Origin: Herminiimonas sp. KBW02
GTDB taxonomy: Bacteria; Pseudomonadota; Gammaproteobacteria; Burkholderiales; Burkholderiaceae_D
Reading direction: 5' to 3'
Assembly: GCF_003852535.1 (NCBI RefSeq)
Contig: NZ_QAJP01000004.1
Span: 124,001 to 188,000, forward strand
Length of the DNA stretch: 64,000 bases
Notes under the pieces: model-generated
The model's input: the letters and a program-made list of their open reading frames with translations, nothing else
Database searches by the model: none
What the model was told of the DNA's origin: nothing
Made by a program: the position numbers and the translations under genes
Shown here: positions 11,285 through 20,550 of the stretch, piece by piece
How the letters are laid out: each line of letters opens with the position of its first letter
Position numbering within the stretch: the first letter of the stretch is position 1

Positions 11285-11707
11285 TCAGCGGCGCTTGATG
11301 CATTCAATATAAGCGGCGCCATCCGGTGGCAAACCACTGCGCTGCGACGTCCAGATCATTTCTCCCAGGCACTCCATGATGTGATGGTGGGCTTCATGCT
11401 CGGAATCCAGGCGGCGTGCCAGTCCGGTATAGGCGGCGCGTATGCCGGGCGGCTGGTCGATCGAGATTTGTTCGGCGATCGATAAGTGCATGGACAGGTG
11501 CAGGAACGGGTTGGCCTGACCGGATTCCACCGTGTAATCCTGTGCCAGCGCTGCTTCGACGTCTGTCAACGCATCTGCGTATTCCGGGTGCTGGATGATC
11601 CAGTCACGGGCGATAGCCTCCAGCGGTGTGAGGATTTCATTCGCGCGCTGTTTGCGGAAGGTTTCGCAGAAAAAGCGGCGTACGTCGTGTTGTGAAGGTG
11701 TAAACAT
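11285..11707 (-). CDS. DUF1841 family protein
   Basis: This 140-residue soluble protein has the DUF1841 signature: an N-terminal MFTPSQHDVRRFF, a central NPFLHLSMHLSIAEQ, and a C-terminal HEAHHHIMECLGEMIW rich in histidines. The several conserved His and Glu residues could bind metal, but no function is known. I chose the start at 11707 because family members begin at the MF-P motif; a second ATG six codons upstream (11725) is possible. Neither start has a strong ribosome site. Confidence 0.85.
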   Translation of the reverse strand: MFTPSQHDVRRFFCETFRKQRANEILTPLEAIARDWIIQHPEYADALTDVEAALAQDYTVESGQANPFLHLSMHLSIAEQISIDQPPGIRAAYTGLARRLDSEHEAHHHIMECLGEMIWTSQRSGLPPDGAAYIECIKRR

Positions 11708-11879
11708 GGTGTTCAGAAGCTGCATAAAGCAGCATAAAAGAGCCGGACATTAGGCACAGATCGTCATTGTACGTGGCTTGGCGCTGAACTGCTGGCCTGG
11801 TTTCGGATACCATAGCGGCTATTGTTACCGATATAACCCTGATACAGACCCATCGGGGTATGCCTTTGAAACTCTGAAA

Positions 11880-12476
11880 ATGAAAGTCGCCATGTTGAAC
11901 CAGGAAGCGCTCGATACCCTCTTTACCAAAGCCCATACCAATACCGTCTGGACCGACAAGCCAGTGACCAACGGTCAGTTGCGTGAAATCTACGAATTAA
12001 TGAAGTGGGCGCCGACCTCGATGAATTCACAACCGGCCCGTATCGCCTTCATTAAATCGCCAGAAGCAAAAGCAAAGCTGGCTGCCTGCGTCTCTGGCGG
12101 TAATGTGCAGAAAGTATTGACTGCACCCATCACTGCCATTATCGGCATGGATATGGCCTTCCCGCGCAAGATGCCGCAATTGTTCCCGCACATGGATGCG
12201 CAATCGCTGTTCAATGCTGATGAAAAACTGACAGCAGACACCGCTTTCCGTAACTCTTCATTGCAAGGCGCTTACTTCATCATGGCAGCACGTGCCATCG
12301 GTCTGGATTGCGGCCCGATGTCGGGCTTCGATGCCGCGAAAGTGAATGAAGCTTTCTTCGTCGGTACCAAGGTACAAGCCAACTTCATTTGCAGCATCGG
12401 CTATGGCGACCACGAAAAAATCAAACCACGTTTGCCGCGTCTGACGTTTGAAGCGGCTTGCGCAATCGTGCTGTAA
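11880..12476 (+). CDS. RutE/HadB-like nitroreductase-family protein (malonic semialdehyde reductase type)
   Basis: This 198-residue FMN-dependent nitroreductase-fold protein matches the RutE group, which reduces malonic semialdehyde to 3-hydroxypropionate in uracil breakdown. Motifs include LREIYELMKWAPTSMNSQPAR, which binds FMN phosphate, and AIGLDCGPMSGFD. No other rut genes are nearby, so the physiological substrate here is uncertain. The ATG at 11892 (MLNQEALDTLF) is an equally plausible start. The open frame to its left is not conserved-looking. Confidence 0.85.
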   Translation: MKVAMLNQEALDTLFTKAHTNTVWTDKPVTNGQLREIYELMKWAPTSMNSQPARIAFIKSPEAKAKLAACVSGGNVQKVLTAPITAIIGMDMAFPRKMPQLFPHMDAQSLFNADEKLTADTAFRNSSLQGAYFIMAARAIGLDCGPMSGFDAAKVNEAFFVGTKVQANFICSIGYGDHEKIKPRLPRLTFEAACAIVL

Positions 12477-12497
12477 TAAGAGTGTAAAGCCGGGGGC

Positions 12498-13148
12498 TTA
12501 TACGCCCTTGGCAGGTAGCGGTGTCTTGGACTTGTATTCACACAAGTCCGCAATCACACAATTCCAGCACTTCGGCGTGCGTGCGATACAGGTGTAACGT
12601 CCGTGCAGGATGAGCCAGTGATGCGCATCCTGCTGGAATTCCGGTGCGACGAATTTCATCAGCTTCTGTTCGACGATATCGACGTTTTTGCCCGGCGCCA
12701 GGCCGGTGCGATTCGAGACGCGGAAGATGTGGGTGTCAACCGCTATCGTCGGTTCGCCGAAAGCAGTATTCATCACCACGTTCGCAGTCTTGCGACCGAC
12801 TCCCGGTAACGCTTCCAGTGCTTCGCGCGTGCGTGGCACTTCGCCGCCATGCTCGGCGATCAGGATGCGGCAGGTCTCAATGACGTTCTTCGCCTTGGTG
12901 CGATACAAGCCGATGGTCTGGATGTAAGGCATCAGGCCTTCGACGCCGAGCGCGTAGATTTTCTTCGGTGTGCCTGCATGCGGATACAGTTTGCGGGTCG
13001 CCTTGTTGACCGAGACATCGGTGGCTTGTGCCGACAGCAGCACAGCGATCAGTAACTGGAACGGGGTCTGGTATTCAAGTTCGGTAGTCGGGTGCGGATT
13101 GGCAGCGCGTAGTCGGGTAAAGATCTCGCGTCGTTTTTCTGCATTCAT
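12498..13148 (-). CDS. nth: Endonuclease III (DNA N-glycosylase/AP lyase)
   Basis: Nth removes oxidised pyrimidines and nicks the abasic site. The 216 residues carry the helix-hairpin-helix LPGVGRKTANVV with the catalytic Lys. The catalytic Asp follows in IAVDTHIFRVSNR. Four cysteines of the [4Fe-4S] loop are in CIARTPKCWNCVIADLC near the C-terminus. The start codon lies directly at the end of the rnfB-like gene upstream (1 base apart), so they are co-transcribed. The same linkage exists in E. coli, where nth ends the rsx operon. Confidence 0.95.
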   Translation of the reverse strand: MNAEKRREIFTRLRAANPHPTTELEYQTPFQLLIAVLLSAQATDVSVNKATRKLYPHAGTPKKIYALGVEGLMPYIQTIGLYRTKAKNVIETCRILIAEHGGEVPRTREALEALPGVGRKTANVVMNTAFGEPTIAVDTHIFRVSNRTGLAPGKNVDIVEQKLMKFVAPEFQQDAHHWLILHGRYTCIARTPKCWNCVIADLCEYKSKTPLPAKGV

Positions 13149-13841
13149 TTACTTGGCGTCCTTTTCCGCTTGTTCTTTTTTCAGGCGGGCGCGTTCTATC
13201 GCGGCCTGGATGATGGCTTTCTTGCGTGCCTGTTCAGCTTTTTCTTCTTCCGAAACCGGCGTTTCTGCCTGCACGGCTTGCAGTTTGGATGCGGCCTTGG
13301 CGGCCAGGCGGGCATCGTTTTCTTCTTTTTCGCGTTGCAGGCGCTGCGTGCGGAAATCATGGCGCGCGCGCGCGTCGTCCGCTTGCGCCTGTGACCACGC
13401 ATCCCAACCGCTCTTGCCGGGGGTGACATCGACCATCGCGATGCAATCGACCGGGCACGGTGCAACACACAGATCGCAACCGGTACACAGGTCGTTGACG
13501 ATGGTGTGCATTTGCTTGGCGGCGCCGACGATGGCATCGACCGGACACGCCTGTATGCACAGCGTGCAACCTATGCACAGGCTTTCGTCGATGACGGCAA
13601 CCGGACGCGGCCGTTCATGACCGTTGACCGGATTAATAGGGATGACAGGTTTGCCCAGCAATTGCGCCATACGCGCCACGCCTTCGATACCGCCGGGCGG
13701 GCATTGGTTGTAGTTGGCGCTACCGTCGGCTATCGCTTCCGCATACGGACGGCATGCGGGATAGCCGCACTTCGTACATTGCGTTTGGGGCAGCAGATCT
13801 TCAAGCTGATCGGCGAGCGATTTTTGGCTAGGTGGTGACAC
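13149..13841 (-). CDS. RnfB/RsxB-like ferredoxin subunit (orphan)
   Basis: This 230-residue iron-sulfur protein has an N-terminal [4Fe-4S] domain ([16 protein letters not shown]) and two ferredoxin clusters ([16 protein letters not shown] and [16 protein letters not shown]). A highly charged helical tail of about 85 residues follows (coiled-coil-like, [10 protein letters not shown] end). The N-terminal membrane anchor found in true RnfB is absent, and no other rnf subunit genes are in the window. The start is a GTG with a weak ribosome site. It forms an operon with nth, so it may serve electron delivery or redox sensing rather than a full Rnf pump. Confidence 0.85.
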   Translation of the reverse strand: MSPPSQKSLADQLEDLLPQTQCTKCGYPACRPYAEAIADGSANYNQCPPGGIEGVARMAQLLGKPVIPINPVNGHERPRPVAVIDESLCIGCTLCIQACPVDAIVGAAKQMHTIVNDLCTGCDLCVAPCPVDCIAMVDVTPGKSGWDAWSQAQADDARARHDFRTQRLQREKEENDARLAAKAASKLQAVQAETPVSEEEKAEQARKKAIIQAAIERARLKKEQAEKDAK

Positions 13842-13954
13842 AGCAGGCGTGTAAGGGATAAAACAAGATTATCGTCTTATCCGGGCGACTGCGCCAAATA
13901 GAAAAGGGCGGGAAGGGTGCTGCAGCCCGATTTTTTTGCTTCGGGCTGCGCTAA

Positions 13955-15190
13955 TTAAGAATGCTTCGCAATAAAGTCGGTAATTTTCGGACAAATGATC
14001 TCGCGCCATTTGCGACCGGAGAAGATACCGTAATGCCCACACTGCGGTGCGGTGAATTGCTGCTTGTTGGATTTGGCGATGGACGAACACAATTCCTGCG
14101 CTGCATGGGTCTGGCCCAGGCCGGAAATATCATCGCGTTCACCTTCGATGGTGAACAGCGCAACGGTCTTGATGTCTTGCGGCTTGACCAGCTTGCCTTC
14201 GACTTCCCAGGTACCCAGCGGCAGGCGGTGTTCCTGGAATACGGTCTTGATCGTTTCCAGATAATACTCCGCAGGCATGTCCAGCACTGCGTTGTACTCA
14301 TCGTAAAACTTGCGATGCTCTTCCGCCGATTCGTTGTCGCCTTCACGCAAGTGCATGTAGAAGTCCCAATGGCTTTGTGCATGACGGCCCGGATTCATCG
14401 CGATGAAACCGGCATGCTGCAGGAACCCCGGATAAACCTTGCGGCCAAAGCCGGGGTAGCTGGCGGGCACACTGTGTATGACCTGGTTTTCAAACCATGA
14501 ATACGGCTTTTCGGTAGCCAGATTGTTGACCTGGGTCGGCGACTTGCGTGGGTCGATGGGGCCGCCCATCATGGTCATTGATTTAGGCAGGTGTGGATCG
14601 CGCTCAGAGGCCATCAGCGAAATCGCAGCCAGTACCGGTACGGTCGGCTGGCACACCGAAATCACGTGCAGGTTAGGGCCGAGCTGACGGATGAAGTCCT
14701 GGATGTAGTAAATGTAATCGTGCAGGTGGAACGGGCCTTCAGTCAGCGGCACCATGCGCGCATCGCGCCAGTCGGTGATGTAGACGTCATGCTCGACCAG
14801 CAGGCTGCGCACGGTATCGCGTAGCAGGGTGGCGTGATGGCCGGACAATGGCGCAACCAGCAAAATGGTCGGTTGCTTGAGCGCAGCAAAGGCCTTCGCA
14901 CTCAAATCCTTCTTAAAATGCAGCAGCGTGCAGAAAGATTTTTCTTCTGCCACTTCTTCAAGAATCTTGACGTCCTTGCCCTTGATCGCGACCGAGCTGA
15001 TGCCGAAATGCGGCTTTTCGTAATCCTTGCCGAGGCGATACATCAATTCGTAACCGGCCGCGATAGGCTGCGCAAAAGGCGCATAGGCCAATGGAGAAAC
15101 AGGATCGCTGAACAACTTGGACGATGCTTCCGCCCATTGGATCAAGGGGCTGAGGAGACTGCGGTTGAGCTCATGCAATTGGTAAAGCAT
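13955..15190 (-). CDS. phaZ: Intracellular polyhydroxybutyrate depolymerase
   Basis: This 411-residue alpha/beta-hydrolase matches the intracellular PhaZ family of Cupriavidus type, which degrades native PHB granules. The nucleophile is the cysteine in HVISVCQPTVPVLAA (C180), as in PhaZa1, instead of a lipase-box serine. A catalytic His lies near the C-terminus (APQCGHYGIFSG), with Asp in IEGERDDISGLGQT. There is no signal peptide, consistent with a cytoplasmic role on granules. Phasin and PHA-granule genes lie elsewhere in the window, so the cell very likely stores PHA. Confidence 0.93.
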   Translation of the reverse strand: MLYQLHELNRSLLSPLIQWAEASSKLFSDPVSPLAYAPFAQPIAAGYELMYRLGKDYEKPHFGISSVAIKGKDVKILEEVAEEKSFCTLLHFKKDLSAKAFAALKQPTILLVAPLSGHHATLLRDTVRSLLVEHDVYITDWRDARMVPLTEGPFHLHDYIYYIQDFIRQLGPNLHVISVCQPTVPVLAAISLMASERDPHLPKSMTMMGGPIDPRKSPTQVNNLATEKPYSWFENQVIHSVPASYPGFGRKVYPGFLQHAGFIAMNPGRHAQSHWDFYMHLREGDNESAEEHRKFYDEYNAVLDMPAEYYLETIKTVFQEHRLPLGTWEVEGKLVKPQDIKTVALFTIEGERDDISGLGQTHAAQELCSSIAKSNKQQFTAPQCGHYGIFSGRKWREIICPKITDFIAKHS

Positions 15191-15353
15191 AGAGGCTTCT
15201 TTCGTTGGCGTTGGTCAATTGATTGTCGGGACAAAGCCATTATATTGCAATGCACCATTGATAACTATTCTACGTTTAACAACGCATATCGGATGCAAAG
15301 CGTAAATTAATTGCTTCAAAGACAATAATATTTGTTGCCGCGCCACACAATAA

Positions 15354-15385
15354 AAAACGCCCTGTGGCGAACCAGAGGGCGTTTT
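15354..15385 (-). terminator. Rho-independent terminator of fdxA
   Basis: Perfect 10-base arms (AAAACGCCCT and AGGGCGTTTT) enclose a 12-base loop. Read on the minus strand, the stem is followed by a U-run. It lies 17 bases after the fdxA stop codon. Confidence 0.85.
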
Positions 15386-15402
15386 GTCCGGGGTGCGGCA
15401 GC

Positions 15403-15726
15403 TTAGCGTGCCAGATACTGCAGCTTGTCGGTTTTGTCTTTCCACTCTTCGGCTTCGGCCATAGGAGGTTTGGTTTTGGTGATCGATGGCCATTCGCGCG
15501 ACAGTTCGACGTTCAGCTTGATGAAGTGCTGCTGGTCAGCCGGCACATCTTCTTCTGCATAGATGGCGTTGACAGGGCATTCAGCTACGCATACTGCGCA
15601 GTCGATACATTCATCCGGATCGATAGACAGGAAATTCGGGCCTTCGCGGAAGCAATCAACCGGACACACATCTACGCAGTCTGTGTAACGGCAAAGAATG
15701 CAGGAATCGGTTACTACGTGGGTCAT
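15403..15726 (-). CDS. fdxA: 7Fe ferredoxin (FdxA type)
   Basis: This 107-residue small electron carrier has the seven-iron pattern: CILCRYTDCVDVCPVDCF for the [3Fe-4S]/[4Fe-4S] pair and CIDCAVCVAECPVNAI for the second cluster. A C-terminal extension (EEWKDKTDKLQYLAR) is typical of proteobacterial FdxA. It is monocistronic, with its own terminator downstream. Confidence 0.94.
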   Translation of the reverse strand: MTHVVTDSCILCRYTDCVDVCPVDCFREGPNFLSIDPDECIDCAVCVAECPVNAIYAEEDVPADQQHFIKLNVELSREWPSITKTKPPMAEAEEWKDKTDKLQYLAR

Positions 15727-16014
15727 ACCAGTCCTAACTGTAAATATTGGAAGTAAGCATCGGCTGCCAGGTCGCGGCGGGGTGCATTTAAGACCCGCCT
15801 GATTGCAGCCGCAAAGCGTTGTATTTTAAGGCAAATCGCTGTTTCCCACAAACCGCTCTTATACCGATTCCAAATAAGTAAATGCGCCGGGCGTCTTAGG
15901 CGCGGGCGCAGCGTGCATTTTTTCGCCAGGAATAGGTCTGCAGATTCGCCCGGGATTGCTGAGTGGACATAATTTTTCTGGGCTAAAATGGCATCCCCTC
16001 AATACGGAGTCCCC

Positions 16015-17421
16015 ATGCGCGCAAATTTCCTCGTCGGTATGCTTGCCCTGAGCCCGGCCCTGTGTGGCGCGGCAGAATTAAATGGTAACGGCCTGTCAGT
16101 TTTGTGGGGGATTCCCTTCGCCGGTTTATTGCTCTCCATCGCACTTTGCCCATTGTTGACGCCGGGATTCTGGCATCATCATTTCGGCAAGCTGACTGCT
16201 GCGTGGTCGCTGGCTTTTTTGCTGCCTTGCGCCTATTTTTTCGGTGCGTCGACTGCCATACATGGTGCAGTACATGCGTTTGTCGCCGAATTCTTTCCTT
16301 TCCTGATCCTGATTACCTCGCTGTTTGTGGTGGCGGGCGGGATTTGTGTACGTGGCAATTTGCACGGTACGCCAGCCCTGAATACCGGCTTGCTGGCGAT
16401 AGGTACTTTCCTTGCCAGCTTTATGGGGACCACCGGCGCGGCGATGCTCTTGATCCGTCCGCTGATACGGGCTAACGATAATCGTAAGCACGCGGCGCAT
16501 ATCGTGATTTTCTTTATTTTCCTGGTCGCGAATGCCGGTGGTGCGCTGACACCACTGGGTGATCCGCCGCTGTTCCTCGGCTTCCTGAAAGGGGTCGATT
16601 TCTTCTGGACGGTCAAACATCTGTTCGCGCCGACCATATTCCTGTGCGTAGCGCTGCTGATTATTTTTTACCTGCTGGATAGCCACTACTATCACAAGCG
16701 CGAAGAAGTGAAGCCGCCTGAACTGGACCCGACACCGGATTCAGCAATCCGCTTCGAGGGTAAAATCAATTTCGTTTTATTGGGCGTGATCGTAGCCATG
16801 GTATTGCTGAGCGGTTTCTGGAAGCCCGGCATTTCCTACGTACTGTTCGGTAATACGCTGGAGCTGCAAAACCTGTTGCGCGATGCTTCCTTGATCGTGG
16901 TGATTTTCCTGTCGCTGGCAGTGACACCCAAGAGCGCACGCAGTGGTAATGAATTTTCCTGGGGACCGATACAGGAAGTCGGCAAGCTGTTTGCCGGTAT
17001 TTTCATCACCATCATTCCGGTGATTGCGATGCTGCGTGCCGGTGAAGCGGGTGCTTTTTCCGGTATCGTGCGCACCGTCACCGATGGCAGCGGCCAGCCT
17101 ATCAATGCCATGTATTTCTGGGCGACCGGCATCCTGTCCTCTTTCCTCGATAATGCACCGACCTATCTGGTTTTCTTCAATACTGCCGGTGGTGATGCGC
17201 AGACCCTGATGACTACACTGGCAGCTACGCTGGCAGCGATTTCCTGCGGTGCGGTTTTCATGGGTGCCAATAGTTATATCGGGAATGCACCGAACATGAT
17301 GGTCAAGGCGATAGCCGAGGAACGCGGTATCAAGATGCCATCCTTCTTCGGTTATATGGTCTGGTCGTGTGTGATTTTGATTCCCCTGTTTGTTTTAATG
17401 ACGTTCATTTTTTTCACCTGA
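16015..17421 (+). CDS. Sodium:proton antiporter / CitMHS-type ion transporter
   Basis: This 468-residue polytopic membrane protein has about 12 hydrophobic segments. Sequences such as GTTGAAMLLIRPLIRAN, NAGGALTPLGDPPLFLGFLKG and SSFLDNAPTYLVFFNTAGG are typical of the NhaD/CitMHS ion-transporter superfamily. Databases usually name this subgroup a sodium:proton antiporter, but an organic-acid substrate is possible. I chose the ATG at 16015, preceded by GGAG, over 15988. It lies 10 bases upstream of the hydroxyacid dehydrogenase gene and probably shares its transcript. Confidence 0.85.
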   Translation: MRANFLVGMLALSPALCGAAELNGNGLSVLWGIPFAGLLLSIALCPLLTPGFWHHHFGKLTAAWSLAFLLPCAYFFGASTAIHGAVHAFVAEFFPFLILITSLFVVAGGICVRGNLHGTPALNTGLLAIGTFLASFMGTTGAAMLLIRPLIRANDNRKHAAHIVIFFIFLVANAGGALTPLGDPPLFLGFLKGVDFFWTVKHLFAPTIFLCVALLIIFYLLDSHYYHKREEVKPPELDPTPDSAIRFEGKINFVLLGVIVAMVLLSGFWKPGISYVLFGNTLELQNLLRDASLIVVIFLSLAVTPKSARSGNEFSWGPIQEVGKLFAGIFITIIPVIAMLRAGEAGAFSGIVRTVTDGSGQPINAMYFWATGILSSFLDNAPTYLVFFNTAGGDAQTLMTTLAATLAAISCGAVFMGANSYIGNAPNMMVKAIAEERGIKMPSFFGYMVWSCVILIPLFVLMTFIFFT

Positions 17422-17431
17422 GGAGAGATAT

Positions 17432-18415
17432 ATGAAGGCGAAAGTACTCGTCGCGCGCGCGACGTTTCCCGACGTGATTGAACGCTTGCAGCAGCAGTTT
17501 GATGTCGAGTCGAATCAGGAAGACAAGATTTTTTCCCCTGCTGAATTACTGCAAAAAATGCAGGGCAAGGATGCGGTGGTGGTTACCGCCAGTGAAAAAA
17601 TAACGGCAGAAGTGATCGCCGCCAATCCGCAATTGAAAGCCATCTGCAACGTCGCTGTCGGTTACAACAATATCGATGTGGCAGCAGCAACCGCTGCCGG
17701 TGTGATGGTCACGAATACGCCGGATGTACTGAATGAAACCACCGCTGATTACGCGTGGACCCTGTTAATGTCGAACGCGCGCCGCGTGTGCGAATCCGAG
17801 CACTGGCTGCGTGCCGGTCACTGGAAGCACTGGCGTTTCGATAGCTTCCTCGGTGCCGATATCCACGGTGCGACGCTCGGTATCCTCGGCATGGGCCGCA
17901 TCGGGCAGGCGATAGCACGTCGTTCAACGGGCTTTGACATGAATGTGATTTATCACAATCGCTCGCGTGCGACACCGGAGCAGGAAGCGTATGCCAACAA
18001 TGCACGCTATGTAAGCAAGGAAGAATTGCTGCGCAGTGCCGATCACCTGATTCTGGTTTTGCCGTATTCGCCGCAAACGCATCACATCATCGGCGCGGCT
18101 GAACTGGCGCTGATGAAGCCGACTGCAACGCTGGTCAATATTGCGCGTGGCGGTATCGTCGATGATGTGGCGCTGATCGCTGCCTTGCGTGAGAAGCGCA
18201 TCGCATCGGCTGGCCTGGATGTGTTCGAAAACGAGCCGGCCTTGCATCCCGACTTCCTGACCTTGTCGAATGTGGTACTGACACCGCACATCGGTAGCGG
18301 CTCGGAAAAAACCCGCCGGGCGATGTCAGATTGTGCGTCGGCCAATCTGGCAGCGGCGATGAGCGGCCAGCGACCACCGAATTTACTCAACCCGGAAGTG
18401 AAAGCGAAGAAGTAA
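17432..18415 (+). CDS. D-isomer 2-hydroxyacid dehydrogenase (glyoxylate/hydroxypyruvate reductase type)
   Basis: This 327-residue NAD(P)-dependent dehydrogenase has the Rossmann motif GILGMGRIGQAIARR near residue 150. The catalytic triad is Arg in VNIARGGIVDD, Glu in DVFENEP and His in LTPHIGSGSE. Closest groups are D-glycerate dehydrogenase / glyoxylate reductase / gluconate 2-dehydrogenase (GhrB-like); the exact substrate cannot be read from sequence. A GGAGAG ribosome site precedes the ATG. Confidence 0.9.
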   Translation: MKAKVLVARATFPDVIERLQQQFDVESNQEDKIFSPAELLQKMQGKDAVVVTASEKITAEVIAANPQLKAICNVAVGYNNIDVAAATAAGVMVTNTPDVLNETTADYAWTLLMSNARRVCESEHWLRAGHWKHWRFDSFLGADIHGATLGILGMGRIGQAIARRSTGFDMNVIYHNRSRATPEQEAYANNARYVSKEELLRSADHLILVLPYSPQTHHIIGAAELALMKPTATLVNIARGGIVDDVALIAALREKRIASAGLDVFENEPALHPDFLTLSNVVLTPHIGSGSEKTRRAMSDCASANLAAAMSGQRPPNLLNPEVKAKK

Positions 18416-18419
18416 GCAC

Positions 18420-18704
18420 ATGGCAGATATCAGTATCACGCAGGAGCACCAGCTCCCGCTGCAACAGGCAAAAGACGCAGCACAAAAAGTCGCGGACAAA
18501 ATGGCGGCAGAATTTGATATGAGCACGCAATGGGATGGCGATACCCTGTCGTTCAAGCGTAGCGGTGTGGCCGGTACGCTGGCTTTGCGCGAGAAGGAAG
18601 CGCAAATCGATATCACACTGGACTTCCTGTTCAAGGCCTTCGCTGGCCCGCTGCAGGAGAAAGTAGCGCGCAATATGAAGAAGTATTTTGCTGAAGCGGC
18701 TTGA
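18420..18704 (+). CDS. Polyhydroxyalkanoic acid system family protein
   Basis: This 94-residue protein belongs to the PHA granule-region family. It contains a short alpha/beta pattern with FDMSTQWDGDTLSFKR and LDFLFKAFAGPLQEKVARNMKKYFAEA. Such proteins are found with PHA synthesis genes; their biochemical role is not established. The start is 4 bases after the dehydrogenase stop, so it is co-transcribed. A strong terminator follows. Confidence 0.85.
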   Translation: MADISITQEHQLPLQQAKDAAQKVADKMAAEFDMSTQWDGDTLSFKRSGVAGTLALREKEAQIDITLDFLFKAFAGPLQEKVARNMKKYFAEAA

Positions 18705-18724
18705 GTGTTTGCCCTGAGTCAAAT

Positions 18725-18753
18725 AAAAAAGCCCCGTCATGACGGGGCTTTTT
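18725..18753. terminator. Bidirectional Rho-independent terminator
   Basis: A perfect 18-base palindrome (GCCCCGTCATGACGGGGC) is flanked by A6 and T5 runs. It can serve both the rightward PHA-family gene and the leftward acyl-CoA-binding protein gene. Confidence 0.92.
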
Positions 18754-18766
18754 GTTGGGTGATGAA

Positions 18767-19021
18767 TCAGCCTTTCAGATCATTCACCAGGTCTATGTAC
18801 TGCTGCTTGGCATCGTCTTGCGACGTGCCTTTCAGATTGTTCCACGCATCCCATTTGGCACGGGCCACGAAGTCTGTCATCGCAGGTTGTTCACCGGTCG
18901 CATCGCCACCGCTGGCCTGTTTGAACAAACCATAGATTTTCAGCAGCGTCAGGTTGTCCGGACGCTCAGGTAAAGTCTTGGAGTCGGCCAGTGCTAGTTC
19001 GAATTGCTCTTGCAGGTTCAT
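18767..19021 (-). CDS. Acyl-CoA-binding protein (ACBP)
   Basis: This 84-residue four-helix protein has the ACBP hallmarks LTLLKIYGLFKQA and RAKWDAWNNLKG, the tyrosine and lysine positions that bind the acyl-CoA nucleotide. ACBPs buffer long-chain acyl-CoA pools in the cytoplasm. It is common in eukaryotes and scattered in Proteobacteria. A GGAAC ribosome site is present. It lies 63 bases downstream of the FKBP gene on the same strand. Confidence 0.93.
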   Translation of the reverse strand: MNLQEQFELALADSKTLPERPDNLTLLKIYGLFKQASGGDATGEQPAMTDFVARAKWDAWNNLKGTSQDDAKQQYIDLVNDLKG

Positions 19022-19084
19022 ATCTGTTCCTTTAAGAAAGTTGACAGGTGTATCCGTGAAGTCGGAAGCGTAGCGGAACGAGTC

Positions 19085-19441
19085 TTAAACGCCCAGCAAT
19101 TCCACTTCAAAAATCAGGGTAGCGTGCGGAGGAATGACGCCGCCTGCGCCGCGTGCGCCGTAGCCGAGCGACGATGGGATGATCAGGGTGCGGGTACCGC
19201 CGATTTTCATGCCTTGTACGCCTTCGTCCCAGCCCTTGATCACATGGCCAGCGCCGAGTGGGAATTGGAACGGATCGCCGCGATCCTTGCTCGAATCAAA
19301 TTTGGCGCCTGCGCTGCCGTCGTCGTTTTGCAGCCAGCCTGTGTAATGCACGGTTACGTGTGCGCCTGCTGTTGCTTCAGCGCCGTCGCCTACTACTTTG
19401 TCTTCGTATTGCAGGCCGGAGGAGGTCGAGGTGGTAGCCAT
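19085..19441 (-). CDS. FKBP-type peptidyl-prolyl cis-trans isomerase
   Basis: This 118-residue single-domain FKBP has [31 protein letters not shown] and [20 protein letters not shown], followed by LGYGARG and [14 protein letters not shown]. The aromatic pocket residues of active FKBPs are present. There is no signal peptide, so it is cytoplasmic. It catalyses proline isomerisation during protein folding. Confidence 0.95.
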   Translation of the reverse strand: MATTSTSSGLQYEDKVVGDGAEATAGAHVTVHYTGWLQNDDGSAGAKFDSSKDRGDPFQFPLGAGHVIKGWDEGVQGMKIGGTRTLIIPSSLGYGARGAGGVIPPHATLIFEVELLGV

Positions 19442-19640
19442 GTGGTTCCTTTAAAAATGTAATCAGAAAGTGGTGCAGATTGTAGCAGGTGGAATTGGTT
19501 TTAACAGCCCGCGGCGCTGGCATGAGGCCGGGACAGGCGCGCTGCAGGCCGACACGGTAAAATGGCTGACCCGTACAGGGTGAGGTTTTCTTGCCCAGGC
19601 AGGTCGGTACGGAATAGATTTTTCTAAGGATATTTTCATC

Positions 19641-20534
19641 ATGCGCCCGGTATTCACTTCTTTCGGACGAGCACTTTTATCGCAATTGCATTTCAGGATG
19701 CTGATGCTGAGCGTGATCCCGTTTGTGTTGTCGATTATCGTCTGGGGTATAGGTTTGTGGCTGTACCTGCAAACCATGATTGACTGGCTGCAAAATTACT
19801 TTGTAGAAAATGACGGCTTTCGCGTCACCAACGAGTTGCTGATGTGGCTAGGCATGGGGGCACTCAAGACCGTAGTGGTGCCGCTGATTGCGATGTGGAT
19901 TTTGTTGCCGCTGATGATACTGACGGCGCTGATCTTTGTCGGCGTGATGGCGATGCCGGCCATCGTCAAACATGTAGGCAGCCGTCGTTACAAGGATCTG
20001 GAAGCACGCAAGGGCGGCACTTTCTTCGGCAGTCTGTGGATGTCGACTTCATCCTTCACGATCTTCCTCGTGCTGTGGCTGATTACCTTGCCGCTCTCGC
20101 TGATACCACCGCTGACCTTTATCATCCAGCCGCTGCTGTGGGGCTGGCTGACGTATCGCGTGATGGCGTATGACGCGCTGGCCGATCATGCCGATCCGGC
20201 GGAGCGCAAAATTATTTTGCGGATACACCGCTGGCAATTGCTGGTGATCGGTGCGATTACTGGCGCGATGGGCGCTGCGCCGACCTTGCTGTGGCTGGGT
20301 GGCGCTTTGTCGGTAATCTTTTTCCCGGTGCTGGCAGCGGGTGCGATCTGGTTATACGTGCTGGTTTTCATCTTCAGTGGCTTGTGGTTCCAGCATTACT
20401 GCATGGATGCACTGACGCAGTATCGCGCCGAACAGGCCGCAGCGGAAAGAGCGAAAGCGGCGACAGAGAGCATGATTGCCTTGCCTGCATCGGAAAACGA
20501 TCAGACCGACCCTACACACACACCTCATCCCTGA
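19641..20534 (+). CDS. EI24-domain (CysZ-like) integral membrane protein
   Basis: This 297-residue protein has about six to seven hydrophobic segments and fits the EI24/CysZ membrane family, with RVMAYDALADHAD as a recognisable motif. CysZ relatives move sulfate, but membership in this wider family does not prove that activity. A charged C-terminal tail of about 40 residues is probably cytosolic. An AAGGA-type site precedes the ATG. The next gene starts 16 bases after its stop, suggesting co-transcription. Confidence 0.8.
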   Translation: MRPVFTSFGRALLSQLHFRMLMLSVIPFVLSIIVWGIGLWLYLQTMIDWLQNYFVENDGFRVTNELLMWLGMGALKTVVVPLIAMWILLPLMILTALIFVGVMAMPAIVKHVGSRRYKDLEARKGGTFFGSLWMSTSSFTIFLVLWLITLPLSLIPPLTFIIQPLLWGWLTYRVMAYDALADHADPAERKIILRIHRWQLLVIGAITGAMGAAPTLLWLGGALSVIFFPVLAAGAIWLYVLVFIFSGLWFQHYCMDALTQYRAEQAAAERAKAATESMIALPASENDQTDPTHTPHP

Positions 20535-20550
20535 CGCAAGAAGGAAGAAC

